NCBI GenBank assembly: GCA_963739995.1 | Contig: CAVUCH010000003.1 | Coordinates: 186,001 to 250,000, forward strand | From: CAVUCH01 sp963739995 | GTDB taxonomy: Bacteria; Acidobacteriota; Vicinamibacteria; Vicinamibacterales; JAENWD01 | Length of the DNA stretch: 64,000 nt | Direction of reading: 5' to 3' | Shown: piece by piece, positions 41,097 to 50,383 of the stretch | How positions within the stretch are numbered: position 1 is the first letter of the stretch | Layout of the letters: every line of letters starts with the position of its first letter | Notes under the pieces: generated by a model | Database searches by the model: none | Told to the model about the DNA's origin: nothing | Seen by the model: only the letters and a program-made list of their open reading frames with translations | Translations under genes and position numbers: made by a program

Positions 41097-41400
41097 CAGG
41101 CTCCGGGCTCCAGGCTCCAGGCTCCAGGCTCCAGGCTCCGGGCTCCGGGGTCAGAACTCCGGGGCGATTACGGGGCTTCGTATGTCCGCCGGACCTGAAG
41201 TCCCGGCGCCACGGCCTGGCCGTGGCGCAAGCCTGTGGAACCCGGTCTGAATTTGTGGAGCCGGGACTTCAGTCCCGGCGTTCGTCGGCAAGAGCACCGT
41301 CTCGGTGGCGCGTAGGCCGTAACGGGCTTGCAGCCTTGGCGCCAGGGGCCCGTCCATGTGTCTGGCAGGCCCGGAGCCTGGAGCCTGTGGCCTGGAGCCC
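41097..41400. repeat. Composite repeat region: two opposed heptad arrays around a palindromic core
   Basis: This 300-base stretch without a gene starts with about seven GGCTCCA/GGCTCCG units (41097-41150) and ends with complementary GCCTGGA/GCCCGGA units (about 41368-41398). Between them lie ~215 bases containing the palindrome GCCGGGACTTCAGTCCCGGC (near 41258), an inverted partial copy near 41190 and the hairpin CCACGGCCTGGCCGTGG. It looks like a larger version of the inverted heptad arrays with an insert. No protein is supported. Confidence 0.7.
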
Positions 41401-41410
41401 AGGATCCCGT

Positions 41411-42455
41411 CTACCTCTGCGCGTCCATGATCTCGTCCAGCACGGCTCGCGACGGACGCGTGCGTTCGAGCGGGAGACTGGCGAGCGGTTCGTCCACGAG
41501 GTTCAGCAGCGAGCAGAAATCGCGCTTGTCCGGCTCGATGTAGAGCAGCCCTGTCGCGTACTCACCGCGAGCGGCCGTCTCGTGCAGCACCTGCACCGCA
41601 TTCAGCTTGCTGGTGGGATCGTAGTCGCGGGCCAGCTTCTTCAGGAAGAGCCGCGAGCCGTCGTGCAGCGACACCTCCCGTGTGGCCCCCTCCTCGTAGT
41701 CGATCGTGATGTCCTCGAAGTGCGGGACGTAGTTCATCTCGGCGACCGGCTCGTCGTGGTCCTTCACGTAGCTGTAGCTCTTCGTCGAGCCCTCGTGATC
41801 GTTGAAGGTCACGCACGGGCTGATGACATCGAGCATGGCCGTGCCCCGGTGCGAGAGAGCGGCCTTCAAGAGCGTGAGCAGCTGCTTCTTGTCTCCGGAG
41901 AACGAGCGTGCCACGAACGAGGCGCCGAGCTCGATGGCCATGAGGCACGTGTCGATCGGCTGGAGATCGTTGACCACGCCGTTCTTGAGCGTCGAACCCA
42001 CGTCGGCCGTCGGCGAGAACTGCCCCTTGGTCAGACCGTAGCAGCCATTGTCTTCGATGATGTAGACGAGCGGCAGGTTACGCCGCATGAGATGGACGAA
42101 CTGGCCCGACGCCGATCGCGCCGGTGTCGCCATCGCCGCTGACCCCGATGGCGAGCAGCGTCTTGTTCGCCAGCAACGCCCCGGTGGCCACCGACGGCAT
42201 GCGTCCGTGCACGGAGTTGAACCCGTGGGCGTTCCCGAGGAAATACGCCGGACTCTTGCTCGAGCAGCCGATGCCCGACAGCTTCAGCACCTGGCGCGCG
42301 TCGATTCCCAGCTCGTAGCACGCGTCGATGACGCGCTCCGAGATGGCGTTGTGGCCACAGCCGGCGCACAGCGTCGTCTTGCTGCCGCGATACGACTGAA
42401 GCTCGAGGCCGATCCGGTTCACTTTCTTTCCGGGCGGCGGGGCGGTCATGGTCAT
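41411..42455 (-). CDS. korB: 2-oxoglutarate:ferredoxin oxidoreductase beta subunit, frame broken by one extra base
   Basis: Beta subunit of a 2-oxoacid:ferredoxin oxidoreductase. The first part (42455 to ~42104) has the [4Fe-4S] cysteines (LCAGCGH and GIGCS) and the thiamine-binding GDGDTGAIG. At 42103-42104 one extra base turns GGGCAG into GGGCCAG and shifts the frame; the rest (FVHLMRRNLPLVYIIEDNG, YGLTKGQFSPTA, the fourth Cys in ISPCVTF) continues in the other frame to 41411. The span is 3n+1 bases, so one deletion restores 347 residues. It is either a sequence error or a recent mutation. Confidence 0.85.
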
Positions 42456-42535
42456 GGTCGCGAATCCTTCGGGGCTACGGGCTACGGCTTCGGGCGTTTC
42501 CTGGCGATACCGGCTTTCAGGTTTCGGGCGCTCCG

Positions 42536-44395
42536 TCAGGGTACGACGTCGCCGCCCACCGACGCGCCTTCCTGGGCGAGAATGGTGTCCGTGATGCTGC
42601 GCGCATCGATCGGCAGGCCGTTGTAGTGCAGCGCGCTGCGCAGCTTGCCGGTGATCTCGACCGGATAGTCCATCCGGAGCAGTGACAACATCTGGGCGTC
42701 GCGGTTCTGCTCGATGACGTAGACGCGGTCGTGGGCGGCGATGAACTCGGCCACGGCGTCCGGGAACGGATAACCGCGCAGGCGCAGATACGAGGTGGCG
42801 AGGCCTGCCTCGTCGCGCAGCTGGTCGCGGCTCTCCAGGATTGCCCAGTGGCTCGTGCCGTAGGCGAGAAGCCCTACACGCGCACCCTCCACCGTATCGA
42901 GCTCCGGCGGCGGCACAAGGCCCTTCGCCGTGTCGAACTTCCGCTTGAGACGATCCATGTTCTGCACGTAGTCGTCGGCGCGCTCGCTGTACTGGCCCTT
43001 GGCGTTGTGGCCGGAGCCGCGGGCGAAATACGGGGGCGCGTCGGTACCCGGCAGGGATCGGTACGTGATCCCGTCGCCGTCCACGTCCTTATAGCGGCCC
43101 CACTCGCCGATTCGGGCGATGGTCTCCTTGTCGAGTACTTTGCCCCGGTCGATGGTCGTCTCCGGGTACGGAAACGGATCCGACATCCACGTGTTCATCC
43201 CGAGGTCGAGATCGCTCATCACGAAGACGGGCGTCTGCAGCCGCTCCGCCAGATCGAAGGCCGCCATGGCCATCGAGTAGCACTCCCCCGCCGAGTGGGG
43301 CAGCAGCAGGGGGTGCCGCGTGTCCCCGTGCGACAGGACGGCCGTGGTGAGGATGTCGCCCTGCGCGGTGCGCGTCGGCAGGCCGGTCGACGGGCCGACA
43401 CGCTGGATGTCGAAGATCACGGCCGGCACCTCGGCGTAGTACCCGAGGCCCGTGAACTCGCCCATCAGCGACACGCCCGGCCCGGAAGTGGATGTCATCG
43501 CGCGCGCGCCGACCCAGCTGGCGCCGATGACCATGCCGACGGCCGCGATCTCGTCCTCCGCCTGCACGATGGCGAACGTTGCCTTCCCTGTCTCCTTGTC
43601 GATGCGATATTTCCGCATGTAGTCGATGAGCGACTCGCAGAGCGACGACGAGGGGGTGATCGGATACCAGGCCACCACCGTCACGCCGGCCATGAGGCAG
43701 CCGATGGCCGCGGCCGCATTGCCCTCGATGAGAATCTTGCCCGCAGTCTCGTTCATCCGCTCGATGGCCAGCCGCTCGTTCGGCGCGAACGTGGTTTTCG
43801 CGAAGTCGAACCCGGCCGTGAGCGCGGCCATGTTGAGTGCCAGCGCCTTCTGCTTCTTCCCGAGCTGCCGGTTCAGGGCCTTCTCCATCTCGGCCATGTC
43901 GATGCCAAGCAGGTGGGCCAGCACACCGTCGTAGATCATGTTGCGCACGAGGCGCCGCAGCTTGGCGTCGGGGCACACCGCTGCCACGATCTTGTCGAAC
44001 GGGACGGGGTAGAACGTCAGGTCGTCTCGCAGCGTCTCGAGCTTCATCGGGGCGTCGTACACGATCGCGGCACCCGGCTCGAGCGTCAGCGCGTCTTCCC
44101 TTGCCGTCTCAGAGTTAAGCGCGACAACGAGGTCGATCTCCTTCTTCCGGCCGATGTATCCGCGCTTGTTGGCGCGAATCGTGTACCACGTCGGCAGGCC
44201 CGCGATGTTCGACGGGAACAGGTTCTTCCCCGAGACCGGAATGCCCATCTGGAAGATCGAGCGGATCAGTATCAGGTTGGCCGTCTGGCTGCCCGAACCG
44301 TTGACGGTTGCCACCTGGATGCTGAAATCGTTGACGGCCCGCTGTCGGGCCGGTGCGTTCGCCCGCGCGTCGCTCGCGAGATCTGTCGGTGCCAT
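42536..44395 (-). CDS. korA: 2-oxoglutarate:ferredoxin oxidoreductase alpha subunit (gamma-alpha fusion)
   Basis: A 619-residue subunit with an N-terminal gamma domain (QVATVNGSGSQTANLILIRS, to residue ~200) fused to the pyrimidine-binding alpha domain (GNAAAAIGCLMAGVTVVAWY, YPITPSSSLCESLIDY, QAEDEIAAVGMVIGASWVG) and a C-terminal domain (VGLLAYGTSHWAI). It forms the thiamine-dependent oxidoreductase with KorB, passing electrons from 2-oxoglutarate to ferredoxin. Its place after sucC and sucD supports 2-oxoglutarate as substrate. The order is sucC-sucD-korA-korB. Confidence 0.92.
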   Translation of the reverse strand: MAPTDLASDARANAPARQRAVNDFSIQVATVNGSGSQTANLILIRSIFQMGIPVSGKNLFPSNIAGLPTWYTIRANKRGYIGRKKEIDLVVALNSETAREDALTLEPGAAIVYDAPMKLETLRDDLTFYPVPFDKIVAAVCPDAKLRRLVRNMIYDGVLAHLLGIDMAEMEKALNRQLGKKQKALALNMAALTAGFDFAKTTFAPNERLAIERMNETAGKILIEGNAAAAIGCLMAGVTVVAWYPITPSSSLCESLIDYMRKYRIDKETGKATFAIVQAEDEIAAVGMVIGASWVGARAMTSTSGPGVSLMGEFTGLGYYAEVPAVIFDIQRVGPSTGLPTRTAQGDILTTAVLSHGDTRHPLLLPHSAGECYSMAMAAFDLAERLQTPVFVMSDLDLGMNTWMSDPFPYPETTIDRGKVLDKETIARIGEWGRYKDVDGDGITYRSLPGTDAPPYFARGSGHNAKGQYSERADDYVQNMDRLKRKFDTAKGLVPPPELDTVEGARVGLLAYGTSHWAILESRDQLRDEAGLATSYLRLRGYPFPDAVAEFIAAHDRVYVIEQNRDAQMLSLLRMDYPVEITGKLRSALHYNGLPIDARSITDTILAQEGASVGGDVVP

Positions 44396-44548
44396 GTTCT
44401 ACGTTCCTGCCTGAGACGATGAAGTGCGGCCGCCCGGGGGATGACGGGCAGCAGAGGGCTGGAACAGGATTATAACGGTTCTACAGCCTGACCGCGGGGG
44501 TGCAGCCCAGCCCGGAGGGCGGCGACGCTCCTCCGGCGCGATCGATCG

Positions 44549-45418
44549 TCACCCCAGCCGCTCGGTGAGTGCCCGTCCCATCTCGGCTGGACTCTTCACC
44601 ACGGTGACGCCGGCGGCGGTCAGCGCAGCCATCTTCTCGGCGGCCGTGCCTTTTCCGCCCGCGATGATCGCACCGGCGTGGCCCATCCGGCGCCCCGGCG
44701 GCGCGGTCTGCCCGGCGATGAAGCCCACGACGGGCTTCGTGAACCCGGTCTGGATCCACGCGGCCGCGTCTTCCTCGGCGTTACCACCGATCTCTCCGAT
44801 CATGATCACCGCGTCCGTGTCATCGTCCGCGGCGAACAACGTGAGGGCGTCGATGAACGATGTGCCGATCAGCGGGTCCCCGCCGATGCCGATGCAGGTG
44901 CTCTGGCCGTGTCCCAGCTGGGTCAGCTGGTGGATGGCCTCGTACGTGAGTGTCCCGCTCTTGGACACGATCCCGATGCGGCCTTCCCGGCAAATGTGGC
45001 CGGGGATGATCCCCGCCTTCGCCTTGCCGGGCGAGATCACGCCAGGGCAGTTCGGTCCGATGAGCCGTGTGGGCGTGTCCCTGATGAAGTCCATCACCTT
45101 CATCATGTCGAGCGTGGGGATGCCCTCCGTGATGCAGACGACGAGCGGCAGCTGGGCCTCGGCAGCCTCCATGATGGCGTCGGCCGCGAACGCCGGCGGC
45201 ACGAAGATGACCGACGCGTTGGCGCCGGTCTCGCGCACGCATTCCGCCACGGTATTGAAGATGGGCCAGCCTTCGTGCGTGGTCCCGCCCTTGCCTGGAG
45301 TCACGCCGCCGACGATCGTCGTGCCGTAGTCGGCCGCCTGCTGCGCGTGAAACGTGCCCTCACGGCCGGTGAGTCCCTGGACGAGGAGACGGGTGTTCTT
45401 GTCTAGGAGGATGGACAT
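44549..45418 (-). CDS. sucD: Succinyl-CoA synthetase alpha subunit
   Basis: A 289-residue alpha subunit, ADP- or GDP-forming. It has the CoA-binding N-terminal Rossmann domain (RLLVQGLTGREGTFHAQQA), IGPNCPGVISPGKAKAGIIP, and the phosphorylated active-site His in GRRMGHAGAIIAGGKGTA. All are standard. It is transcribed after sucC with an inverted heptad array between, and before korA. Confidence 0.96.
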   Translation of the reverse strand: MSILLDKNTRLLVQGLTGREGTFHAQQAADYGTTIVGGVTPGKGGTTHEGWPIFNTVAECVRETGANASVIFVPPAFAADAIMEAAEAQLPLVVCITEGIPTLDMMKVMDFIRDTPTRLIGPNCPGVISPGKAKAGIIPGHICREGRIGIVSKSGTLTYEAIHQLTQLGHGQSTCIGIGGDPLIGTSFIDALTLFAADDDTDAVIMIGEIGGNAEEDAAAWIQTGFTKPVVGFIAGQTAPPGRRMGHAGAIIAGGKGTAAEKMAALTAAGVTVVKSPAEMGRALTERLG

Positions 45419-45429
45419 GATTGAGGCCC

Positions 45430-45524
45430 GACAAGGCTACAGGCGGCAGGCGGCAGGCGGCAGGCTCTGTCTGGCCTGAGGCCGGACGCTGCCTGTAGCC
45501 TGCAGGCTGTAGCCTGCAGCCTGG
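45430..45524. repeat. Inverted heptanucleotide array between sucC and sucD
   Basis: Left arm GGCTACA then three GGCGGCA units; core TCTGGCCTGAGGCCGGA; right arm alternating GCCTGTA and GCCTGCA. The two arms pair strongly. It fills the 108-base space between the two subunit genes. Confidence 0.8.
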
Positions 45525-45526
45525 TT

Positions 45527-46687
45527 TTATCCCGCCGCCGCGACCACCTTCTGTGCGGCGTCGCCCATTCCGTCCGCGTTCTGAAAATTCAGGCCGCTCT
45601 CCGCGAGCATCTGCTTGCCCTGCTCCACGTTGGTGCCTTCCATGCGAATAACAATCGGCACCTTGACGTCGAGCTCCTGCACGGCCGCGATCACGCCCTG
45701 GGCCAGCACGTCGCAGCGGAGGATGCCTCCGAAGATGTTGATCAGGACGGCGCGGACGTTCTTGTCCGCGAGCAGGATCTTGAAGGCGTTCCGAATCTGC
45801 TCGGCGTTGGCCCCGCCGCCGACATCCAGGAAGTTCGCCGGTTCGCCACCGGCGAGCTTGATGATGTCCATCGTCGCCATCGCGAGACCGGCGCCGTTCA
45901 CCATGCAACCGATGGAGCCATCGAGGCGGATGTAGTTGAGCGAGAACTTCGACGCTTCGATCTCCAGCGGATCTTCCTCGCCGAGGTCGCGCAACTCGCG
46001 CAGGTCGGCGTGTCGGTAGAGCGCGTTGTCGTCGAAGTTCATCTTCGCGTCCAGCGCCAGCAGGTCACCGGCGGCCGTGACGATCAGCGGGTTGATCTCG
46101 AGCATTGATGCGTCGGTGCCCCGGAAAGCGTCGTACAGGGCGTTCAGCACCTTCGCCATCTTTCCGAGCTGCGCGCCGTCGAGCCCCAGTGCGAAGCCGA
46201 GCTTCCGGGTCTGAAACGCCAGCAGGCCGACGCCCGGGTGCACGTGTTCGCGCATGATCCGCTCGGGGGTGGCCGCCGCCACCTCCTCGATGTCCATGCC
46301 GCCCGCGGCGCTCGCCATGATGATCGGCTGCCCCGCCGCACGATCGAGCAGCAGGCTCACATACAGCTCGCGTTCGATGTTGAGGCCTTCCTCCACCAGC
46401 ACGCGCGAGACGATGCGGCCTTCCGGGCCGGTCTGGTGCGTGACCAGGCGCATGCCGATCATGTCGCGCGCGATGCGGATTGCCTCGTCGGCGCCCCGCG
46501 CGAGCTTCACGCCGCCGCCCTTGCCCCGTCCGCCGGCATGGATCTGCGCTTTGACGACGGCGATCTCTCCGCCCAGCCGACGGGCGATGTCGCCCGCTTC
46601 ATCCGGCGTGAAGGCGACTTCCCCGCGCGGGACGGGCACGCCATACCGGTTCAGGATGGCCTTGGCTTGGTATTCGTGAATTTTCAC
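45527..46687 (-). CDS. sucC: Succinyl-CoA synthetase beta subunit
   Basis: A 386-residue beta subunit with an ATP-grasp domain (KIHEYQAKAILNRYGVPVPR, VVKAQIHAGGRGKGGGVKLA) and a C-terminal ligase domain (LVNGAGLAMATMDIIKLAGG-like stretch, then DVGGGANAEQI). The start is GTG (46687). It heads a minus-strand unit of sucC-sucD-korA-korB, divergent from sdhCAB. Confidence 0.96.
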   Translation of the reverse strand: MKIHEYQAKAILNRYGVPVPRGEVAFTPDEAGDIARRLGGEIAVVKAQIHAGGRGKGGGVKLARGADEAIRIARDMIGMRLVTHQTGPEGRIVSRVLVEEGLNIERELYVSLLLDRAAGQPIIMASAAGGMDIEEVAAATPERIMREHVHPGVGLLAFQTRKLGFALGLDGAQLGKMAKVLNALYDAFRGTDASMLEINPLIVTAAGDLLALDAKMNFDDNALYRHADLRELRDLGEEDPLEIEASKFSLNYIRLDGSIGCMVNGAGLAMATMDIIKLAGGEPANFLDVGGGANAEQIRNAFKILLADKNVRAVLINIFGGILRCDVLAQGVIAAVQELDVKVPIVIRMEGTNVEQGKQMLAESGLNFQNADGMGDAAQKVVAAAG

Positions 46688-46821
46688 GGGGACGATCCGG
46701 GGAGAGAGTCGTTGATGACGCCGAACTCGGATACTAGTCGGCGGCTCTGTGACACGTCAAGGCGGGAGACGGCAAGGCTGACAGGCTGCAGCCTGAGCCG
46801 CTCTGGCACGCTGCCGCTTCC

Positions 46822-46849
46822 TTGCTCCACGCGCTCCCCCACCTATAGA
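46822..46849 (+). promoter_or_regulatory. Probable promoter of sdhCAB
   Basis: TTGCTC (46822-46827), a 16-base spacer and TATAGA (46844-46849) lie ~80 bases before the sdhC ATG at 46927, between the divergent sucC and sdhC genes. A short heptad-like repeat (AGGCTGACAGGCTGCAGCCT) lies just upstream at ~46780-46800. The rest of the 239-base gap shows nothing clear. Confidence 0.45.
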
Positions 46850-46926
46850 ATTGTCATAGCGTCATTCGCGCGGCGACCTCGGCCCGACACACCGCGACGT
46901 GGGCCGCCCGGTGCACATTCGGATCC

Positions 46927-47601
46927 ATGCCTTCACGCCGTTCCTTCATTTCTTCGACGGTCGGCTCGAAACTCCTCGTTGCGATAACCGGCCTCTCGCT
47001 GGTCGGTTTCCTGGTCGGGCATCTTGCGGGAAACCTTCTGGTCTTCCTCGGCCCAGACACCTTCAACGCCTACAGCCACAAGCTCATTTCCAATCCGCTC
47101 GTGTATCCGGCCGAAGCCGGGCTCGTCCTGCTGTTTGTCCTGCACGCGTGGAAAGCGATTCAGCTGACCATCGGCAGCTCGAAGGCGCGGCCGGTGGCCT
47201 ACGCCGAAAAGCATCGCGCGGGACACACCAGCCGCAAGTCCCTGGCGTCGACCACGATGATCTGGAGCGGGCTCTTCCTCCTGGTGTTCGTGCCGATTCA
47301 CATCCGGACGTTCAAGTTCGGCGCGTACTACGACACGCACGAAGCCGGTGTCCGCAACTTGTACCAGCTCGTCATCGAGATCTTCAGCAAGCCCGGATAC
47401 GTGGCCTTCTACGTCGTGGGCATGGCCATCATCGGTTTTCACCTGTGGCACGGCGTATCGAGCGCCTTTCAGACGATGGGGGCTGACACGCCGCGGTTCA
47501 CGCCGGTGATCCGCAGAATCGGGTGGACATTGGCAGTCGTCCTCGCGGTCGGGTTCATGTCCATCCCGCTGTGGGTGTTGTTTTTCGGGGGCCGGTCATG
47601 A
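46927..47601 (+). CDS. sdhC: Succinate dehydrogenase cytochrome b558 subunit
   Basis: A 224-residue membrane anchor of the single-subunit diheme b558 type, as in Bacillus and Wolinella, so no sdhD is expected. About five transmembrane helices are seen; candidate haem ligands are His in LVGHLAGN, VLHAWKA, VPIHIRT and GFHLWHGV. It anchors SdhAB and carries quinone chemistry. Its stop overlaps the sdhA ATG as ATGA. Confidence 0.92.
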   Translation: MPSRRSFISSTVGSKLLVAITGLSLVGFLVGHLAGNLLVFLGPDTFNAYSHKLISNPLVYPAEAGLVLLFVLHAWKAIQLTIGSSKARPVAYAEKHRAGHTSRKSLASTTMIWSGLFLLVFVPIHIRTFKFGAYYDTHEAGVRNLYQLVIEIFSKPGYVAFYVVGMAIIGFHLWHGVSSAFQTMGADTPRFTPVIRRIGWTLAVVLAVGFMSIPLWVLFFGGRS

Positions 47602-49511
47602 CGCTCGATTCGAAGGTGCCCGCCGGACCGCTGGCCGAGAAGTGGGACCGCCATCGGTTCGAGGTCAAGCTCGTCAACCCCGCGAACAAGCGCAAGTACA
47701 CAATCATCGTCGTGGGCACGGGGCTCGCCGGGGCGTCAGCGGCCGCCTCGCTTGCCGAGCTCGGCTACAACGTCCACTGCTACTGCATCCACGACAGCCC
47801 GCGCCGCGCCCACAGCATCGCCGCGCAGGGCGGGATCAACGCCGCGAAGAACTACAAGAACGACGGCGACTCCATCTACCGCCTGTTCTACGACACCATC
47901 AAAGGGGGCGACTACCGCGCCCGGGAGGCCAACGTTCACCGTCTCGCGCAGCTGTCGGTGCAAATCATCGACCAGTGCGTTGCGCAGGGCGTCCCGTTCG
48001 CCCGCGAGTACGGCGGCATGCTGGACAACCGGTCGTTCGGCGGCGCGCAGGTCTCGCGCACGTTCTACGCGCGCGGCCAGACGGGCCAGCAGCTGCTGCT
48101 CGGCGCGTATCAGGCGCTCATGCGACAGGTGGGGGCCGGGACGGTTCGGATGTTCCCGCGCCGGGAAATGCTCGACCTGGTGGTCATCGACGGCAAGGCC
48201 CGCGGGATCATCACCCGCAACCTGATCACGGGCGAGATCGAGTCGCACGCCGCGCACGCGGTCGTGCTCGCGACAGGCGGGTACGGCACGGCCTACTACC
48301 TCTCGACCAACGCGGTGCAGTCGAACGTCACCGCGGCGTGGCGTGCCCACAAGCGCGGGGCCTTCTTCGCAAACCCGTGCTTCACGCAGATTCACCCGAC
48401 GTGCATCCCCGTAAGCGGTGAGCACCAGTCGAAGCTCACGCTGATGAGCGAGTCGCTGCGCAATGACGCCCGCGTCTGGGTTCCGAAGAGGCCCGGCGAC
48501 ACGCGGCGTCCGGAGCAGATCCCGGAGAGCGAACGCGACTATTACCTGGAGCGCAAGTACCCCAGCTTCGGCAACCTCGTGCCGCGCGACGTCGCATCGC
48601 GCAACGCCAAGGCGGTGTGCGACGACGGGCGCGGCGTTGGTGAGACCGGCCTCGCCGTATATCTCGACTTCGCCGATGCCATCTCGCGGCTGGGTGTCGA
48701 GACGATCAAGGCGCGCTACGGCAACCTGTTCGACATGTACAAGCGGATCACCGACGAGGATCCGTACACGGTGCCGATGCGGATTTACCCCGCCATCCAC
48801 TACACGATGGGTGGGCTCTGGGTCGACTACAACCTCATGAGCAACCTGCCGGGCCTGCACGTGCTCGGCGAGGCCAACTTCAGCGACCACGGTGCGAATC
48901 GCCTGGGCGCCAGCGCGCTCATGCAGGGTCTCGCGGACGGCTACTTCATCATCCCCTACACGATTGGCGACTACCTCGCGGCCACGTCGCTGCCGCCGGT
49001 CTCGGCCGATCACGACGGGTTCCGGGAAGCGGCGTCCGCCACACAGGATCGGCTCACGCGGCTGCTCTCCGTCAGGGGACGCCGCACCGTCCGCGACTTC
49101 CATCGCGCGGCCGGGACCGTGCTCTGGGACAAGGTCGGCATGTCCCGCACCGATGGGAGCCTGCGCGAAGCCATCACCGAGGTCGGGGCCCTGCGCGAGG
49201 AGTTCTGGCAGAACGTCACGGTGCCTGGGGACGCAACCAACTTGAACCCCGCTCTCGAATACGCGGGCCGGGTCGCCGATTACCTCGAGTTCGGCGAGCT
49301 GCTCGCCGTGGATGCCCTGCACCGGACCGAAAGCTGCGGCGGCCACTTCCGCGAAGAGAGCCAGACCCCCGAAGGCGAAGCGCTGCGCGACGACGAGCGG
49401 TTCTCGTATGTCGCGGCCTGGCAGTTCACCGGCCTCGAGCGGCCCCCGGTGCTCCACCGCGAAGAGCTCGTGTGGGAGAACGTGCACCCGACGCAGAGGA
49501 GTTACAAGTGA
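47598..49511 (+). CDS. sdhA: Succinate dehydrogenase flavoprotein subunit
   Basis: A 637-residue FAD subunit. The ATG at 47598 overlaps sdhC. It has the dinucleotide-binding VVGTGLAGASAAASLAELG, the FAD-attachment region HSIAAQGGINAAKN, the substrate site QIHPTCIP and the capping domain, plus HYTMGGLWVD and GEANFSDHGANRLGASAL. It belongs to the group paired with b558-type anchors, which includes both succinate dehydrogenases and fumarate reductases. An inverted heptad array separates it from sdhB. Confidence 0.95.
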   Translation: MTLDSKVPAGPLAEKWDRHRFEVKLVNPANKRKYTIIVVGTGLAGASAAASLAELGYNVHCYCIHDSPRRAHSIAAQGGINAAKNYKNDGDSIYRLFYDTIKGGDYRAREANVHRLAQLSVQIIDQCVAQGVPFAREYGGMLDNRSFGGAQVSRTFYARGQTGQQLLLGAYQALMRQVGAGTVRMFPRREMLDLVVIDGKARGIITRNLITGEIESHAAHAVVLATGGYGTAYYLSTNAVQSNVTAAWRAHKRGAFFANPCFTQIHPTCIPVSGEHQSKLTLMSESLRNDARVWVPKRPGDTRRPEQIPESERDYYLERKYPSFGNLVPRDVASRNAKAVCDDGRGVGETGLAVYLDFADAISRLGVETIKARYGNLFDMYKRITDEDPYTVPMRIYPAIHYTMGGLWVDYNLMSNLPGLHVLGEANFSDHGANRLGASALMQGLADGYFIIPYTIGDYLAATSLPPVSADHDGFREAASATQDRLTRLLSVRGRRTVRDFHRAAGTVLWDKVGMSRTDGSLREAITEVGALREEFWQNVTVPGDATNLNPALEYAGRVADYLEFGELLAVDALHRTESCGGHFREESQTPEGEALRDDERFSYVAAWQFTGLERPPVLHREELVWENVHPTQRSYK

Positions 49512-49514
49512 CGG

Positions 49515-49615
49515 TTTGTCGGCTCCGGGCTCCAGGCTCCAGGCTCCGGGCCTCGTCAGGCTCCGGAGTGGACAAGCCCCGGGGCCTGGAGCCGGGAGCC
49601 GGGAGCCGACAGGAA
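49515..49615. repeat. Inverted heptanucleotide array between sdhA and sdhB
   Basis: Left arm GGCTCCG, GGCTCCA, GGCTCCA, GGCTCCG; core GTCAGGCTCCGGAGTGGACA; right arm GCCTGGA, GCCGGGA, GCCGGGA, GCCGACA. It starts four bases after the sdhA stop and ends ~12 bases before the sdhB ATG. Confidence 0.8.
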
Positions 49616-49626
49616 TCCAGCCCGTC

Positions 49627-50376
49627 ATGCGACTGAATCTGAAAGTCTGGCGCCAGGCCTCGCAGGGTGCGGCGGGGCGGATGGTGGAGTACGTTGCCGA
49701 GCACGTCAGCCCGGACATGTCGTTTCTCGAGATGCTCGACATCGTCAACGACACGTTGATCCGCAAGGGCGAAGACCCGATTGCGTTCGATTCGGATTGC
49801 CGCGAGGGGATATGCGGCTCGTGCGGTCTCGTCGTGGATGGCGTGCCGCATGGGCCCGATCCGGGCGGCACGGTATGCCAGCTGCACATGCGGAAGTTCA
49901 GGGACGGCGACACGATCACCGTCGAGCCGTGGCGCGCGGCGGCGTTTCCGGTGATCAAGGACCTGGTCGTCGATCGCAGCGCGTTTGATCGGATCATCGC
50001 GGCGGGCGGGTTTGTGTCGGTCAGCACGGGGCAGGCGCCCGAGGCGAACGCCATTCCCATCCATCGCGACATCGTCGAGACGGCCATGGACGCCGCGGCG
50101 TGCATCGGGTGCGGCGCGTGCGTGGCGGCCTGCAAGAACGCGTCGGCCTCGCTCTTCACCGCCGCAAAAATTTCGCACCTCGGCCTGCTCCCACAGGGAC
50201 AGGTCGAACGGCATCAGCGCGTGGTGGCGATGGTGGACCAGATGGACGCCGAGGGGTTCGGGCACTGCACCAACGAGGCCGAGTGCCAGGCGGTATGCCC
50301 GAAAGAGATCCCGATTGCGACCATCGCGCGGATGTATCGCGACTATGTCAAGGCGTCGGTGACCGGCGGCCGGTGA
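49627..50376 (+). CDS. sdhB: Succinate dehydrogenase iron-sulfur subunit
   Basis: A 249-residue subunit; the ATG at 49627 (MRLNLKVWRQ) directly precedes the ferredoxin fold. The [2Fe-2S] ligands are in SDCREGICGSCGLVVDG plus a later Cys (TVCQLHM); the [4Fe-4S] and [3Fe-4S] ligands are in CIGCGACVAACK and CTNEAECQAVCPKEIP. It links SdhA flavin electrons to the SdhC quinone site. Confidence 0.95.
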   Translation: MRLNLKVWRQASQGAAGRMVEYVAEHVSPDMSFLEMLDIVNDTLIRKGEDPIAFDSDCREGICGSCGLVVDGVPHGPDPGGTVCQLHMRKFRDGDTITVEPWRAAAFPVIKDLVVDRSAFDRIIAAGGFVSVSTGQAPEANAIPIHRDIVETAMDAAACIGCGACVAACKNASASLFTAAKISHLGLLPQGQVERHQRVVAMVDQMDAEGFGHCTNEAECQAVCPKEIPIATIARMYRDYVKASVTGGR

Positions 50377-50383
50377 GGACCGG

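Noticed and set aside
42078..42455. A short, separate ferredoxin oxidoreductase gene of 125 codons
   Set aside because: It is the N-terminal part of korB; the rest follows in another frame after one extra base.
46688..46926. A tRNA or small RNA gene between sucC and sdhC
   Set aside because: No cloverleaf pattern or TTCGA-type arm was found; only a short repeat and a probable promoter.
47736..50159. Minus-strand 807-codon frame opposite sdhA and sdhB
   Set aside because: It crosses two clear genes and the intergenic repeat, with no recognisable domain.
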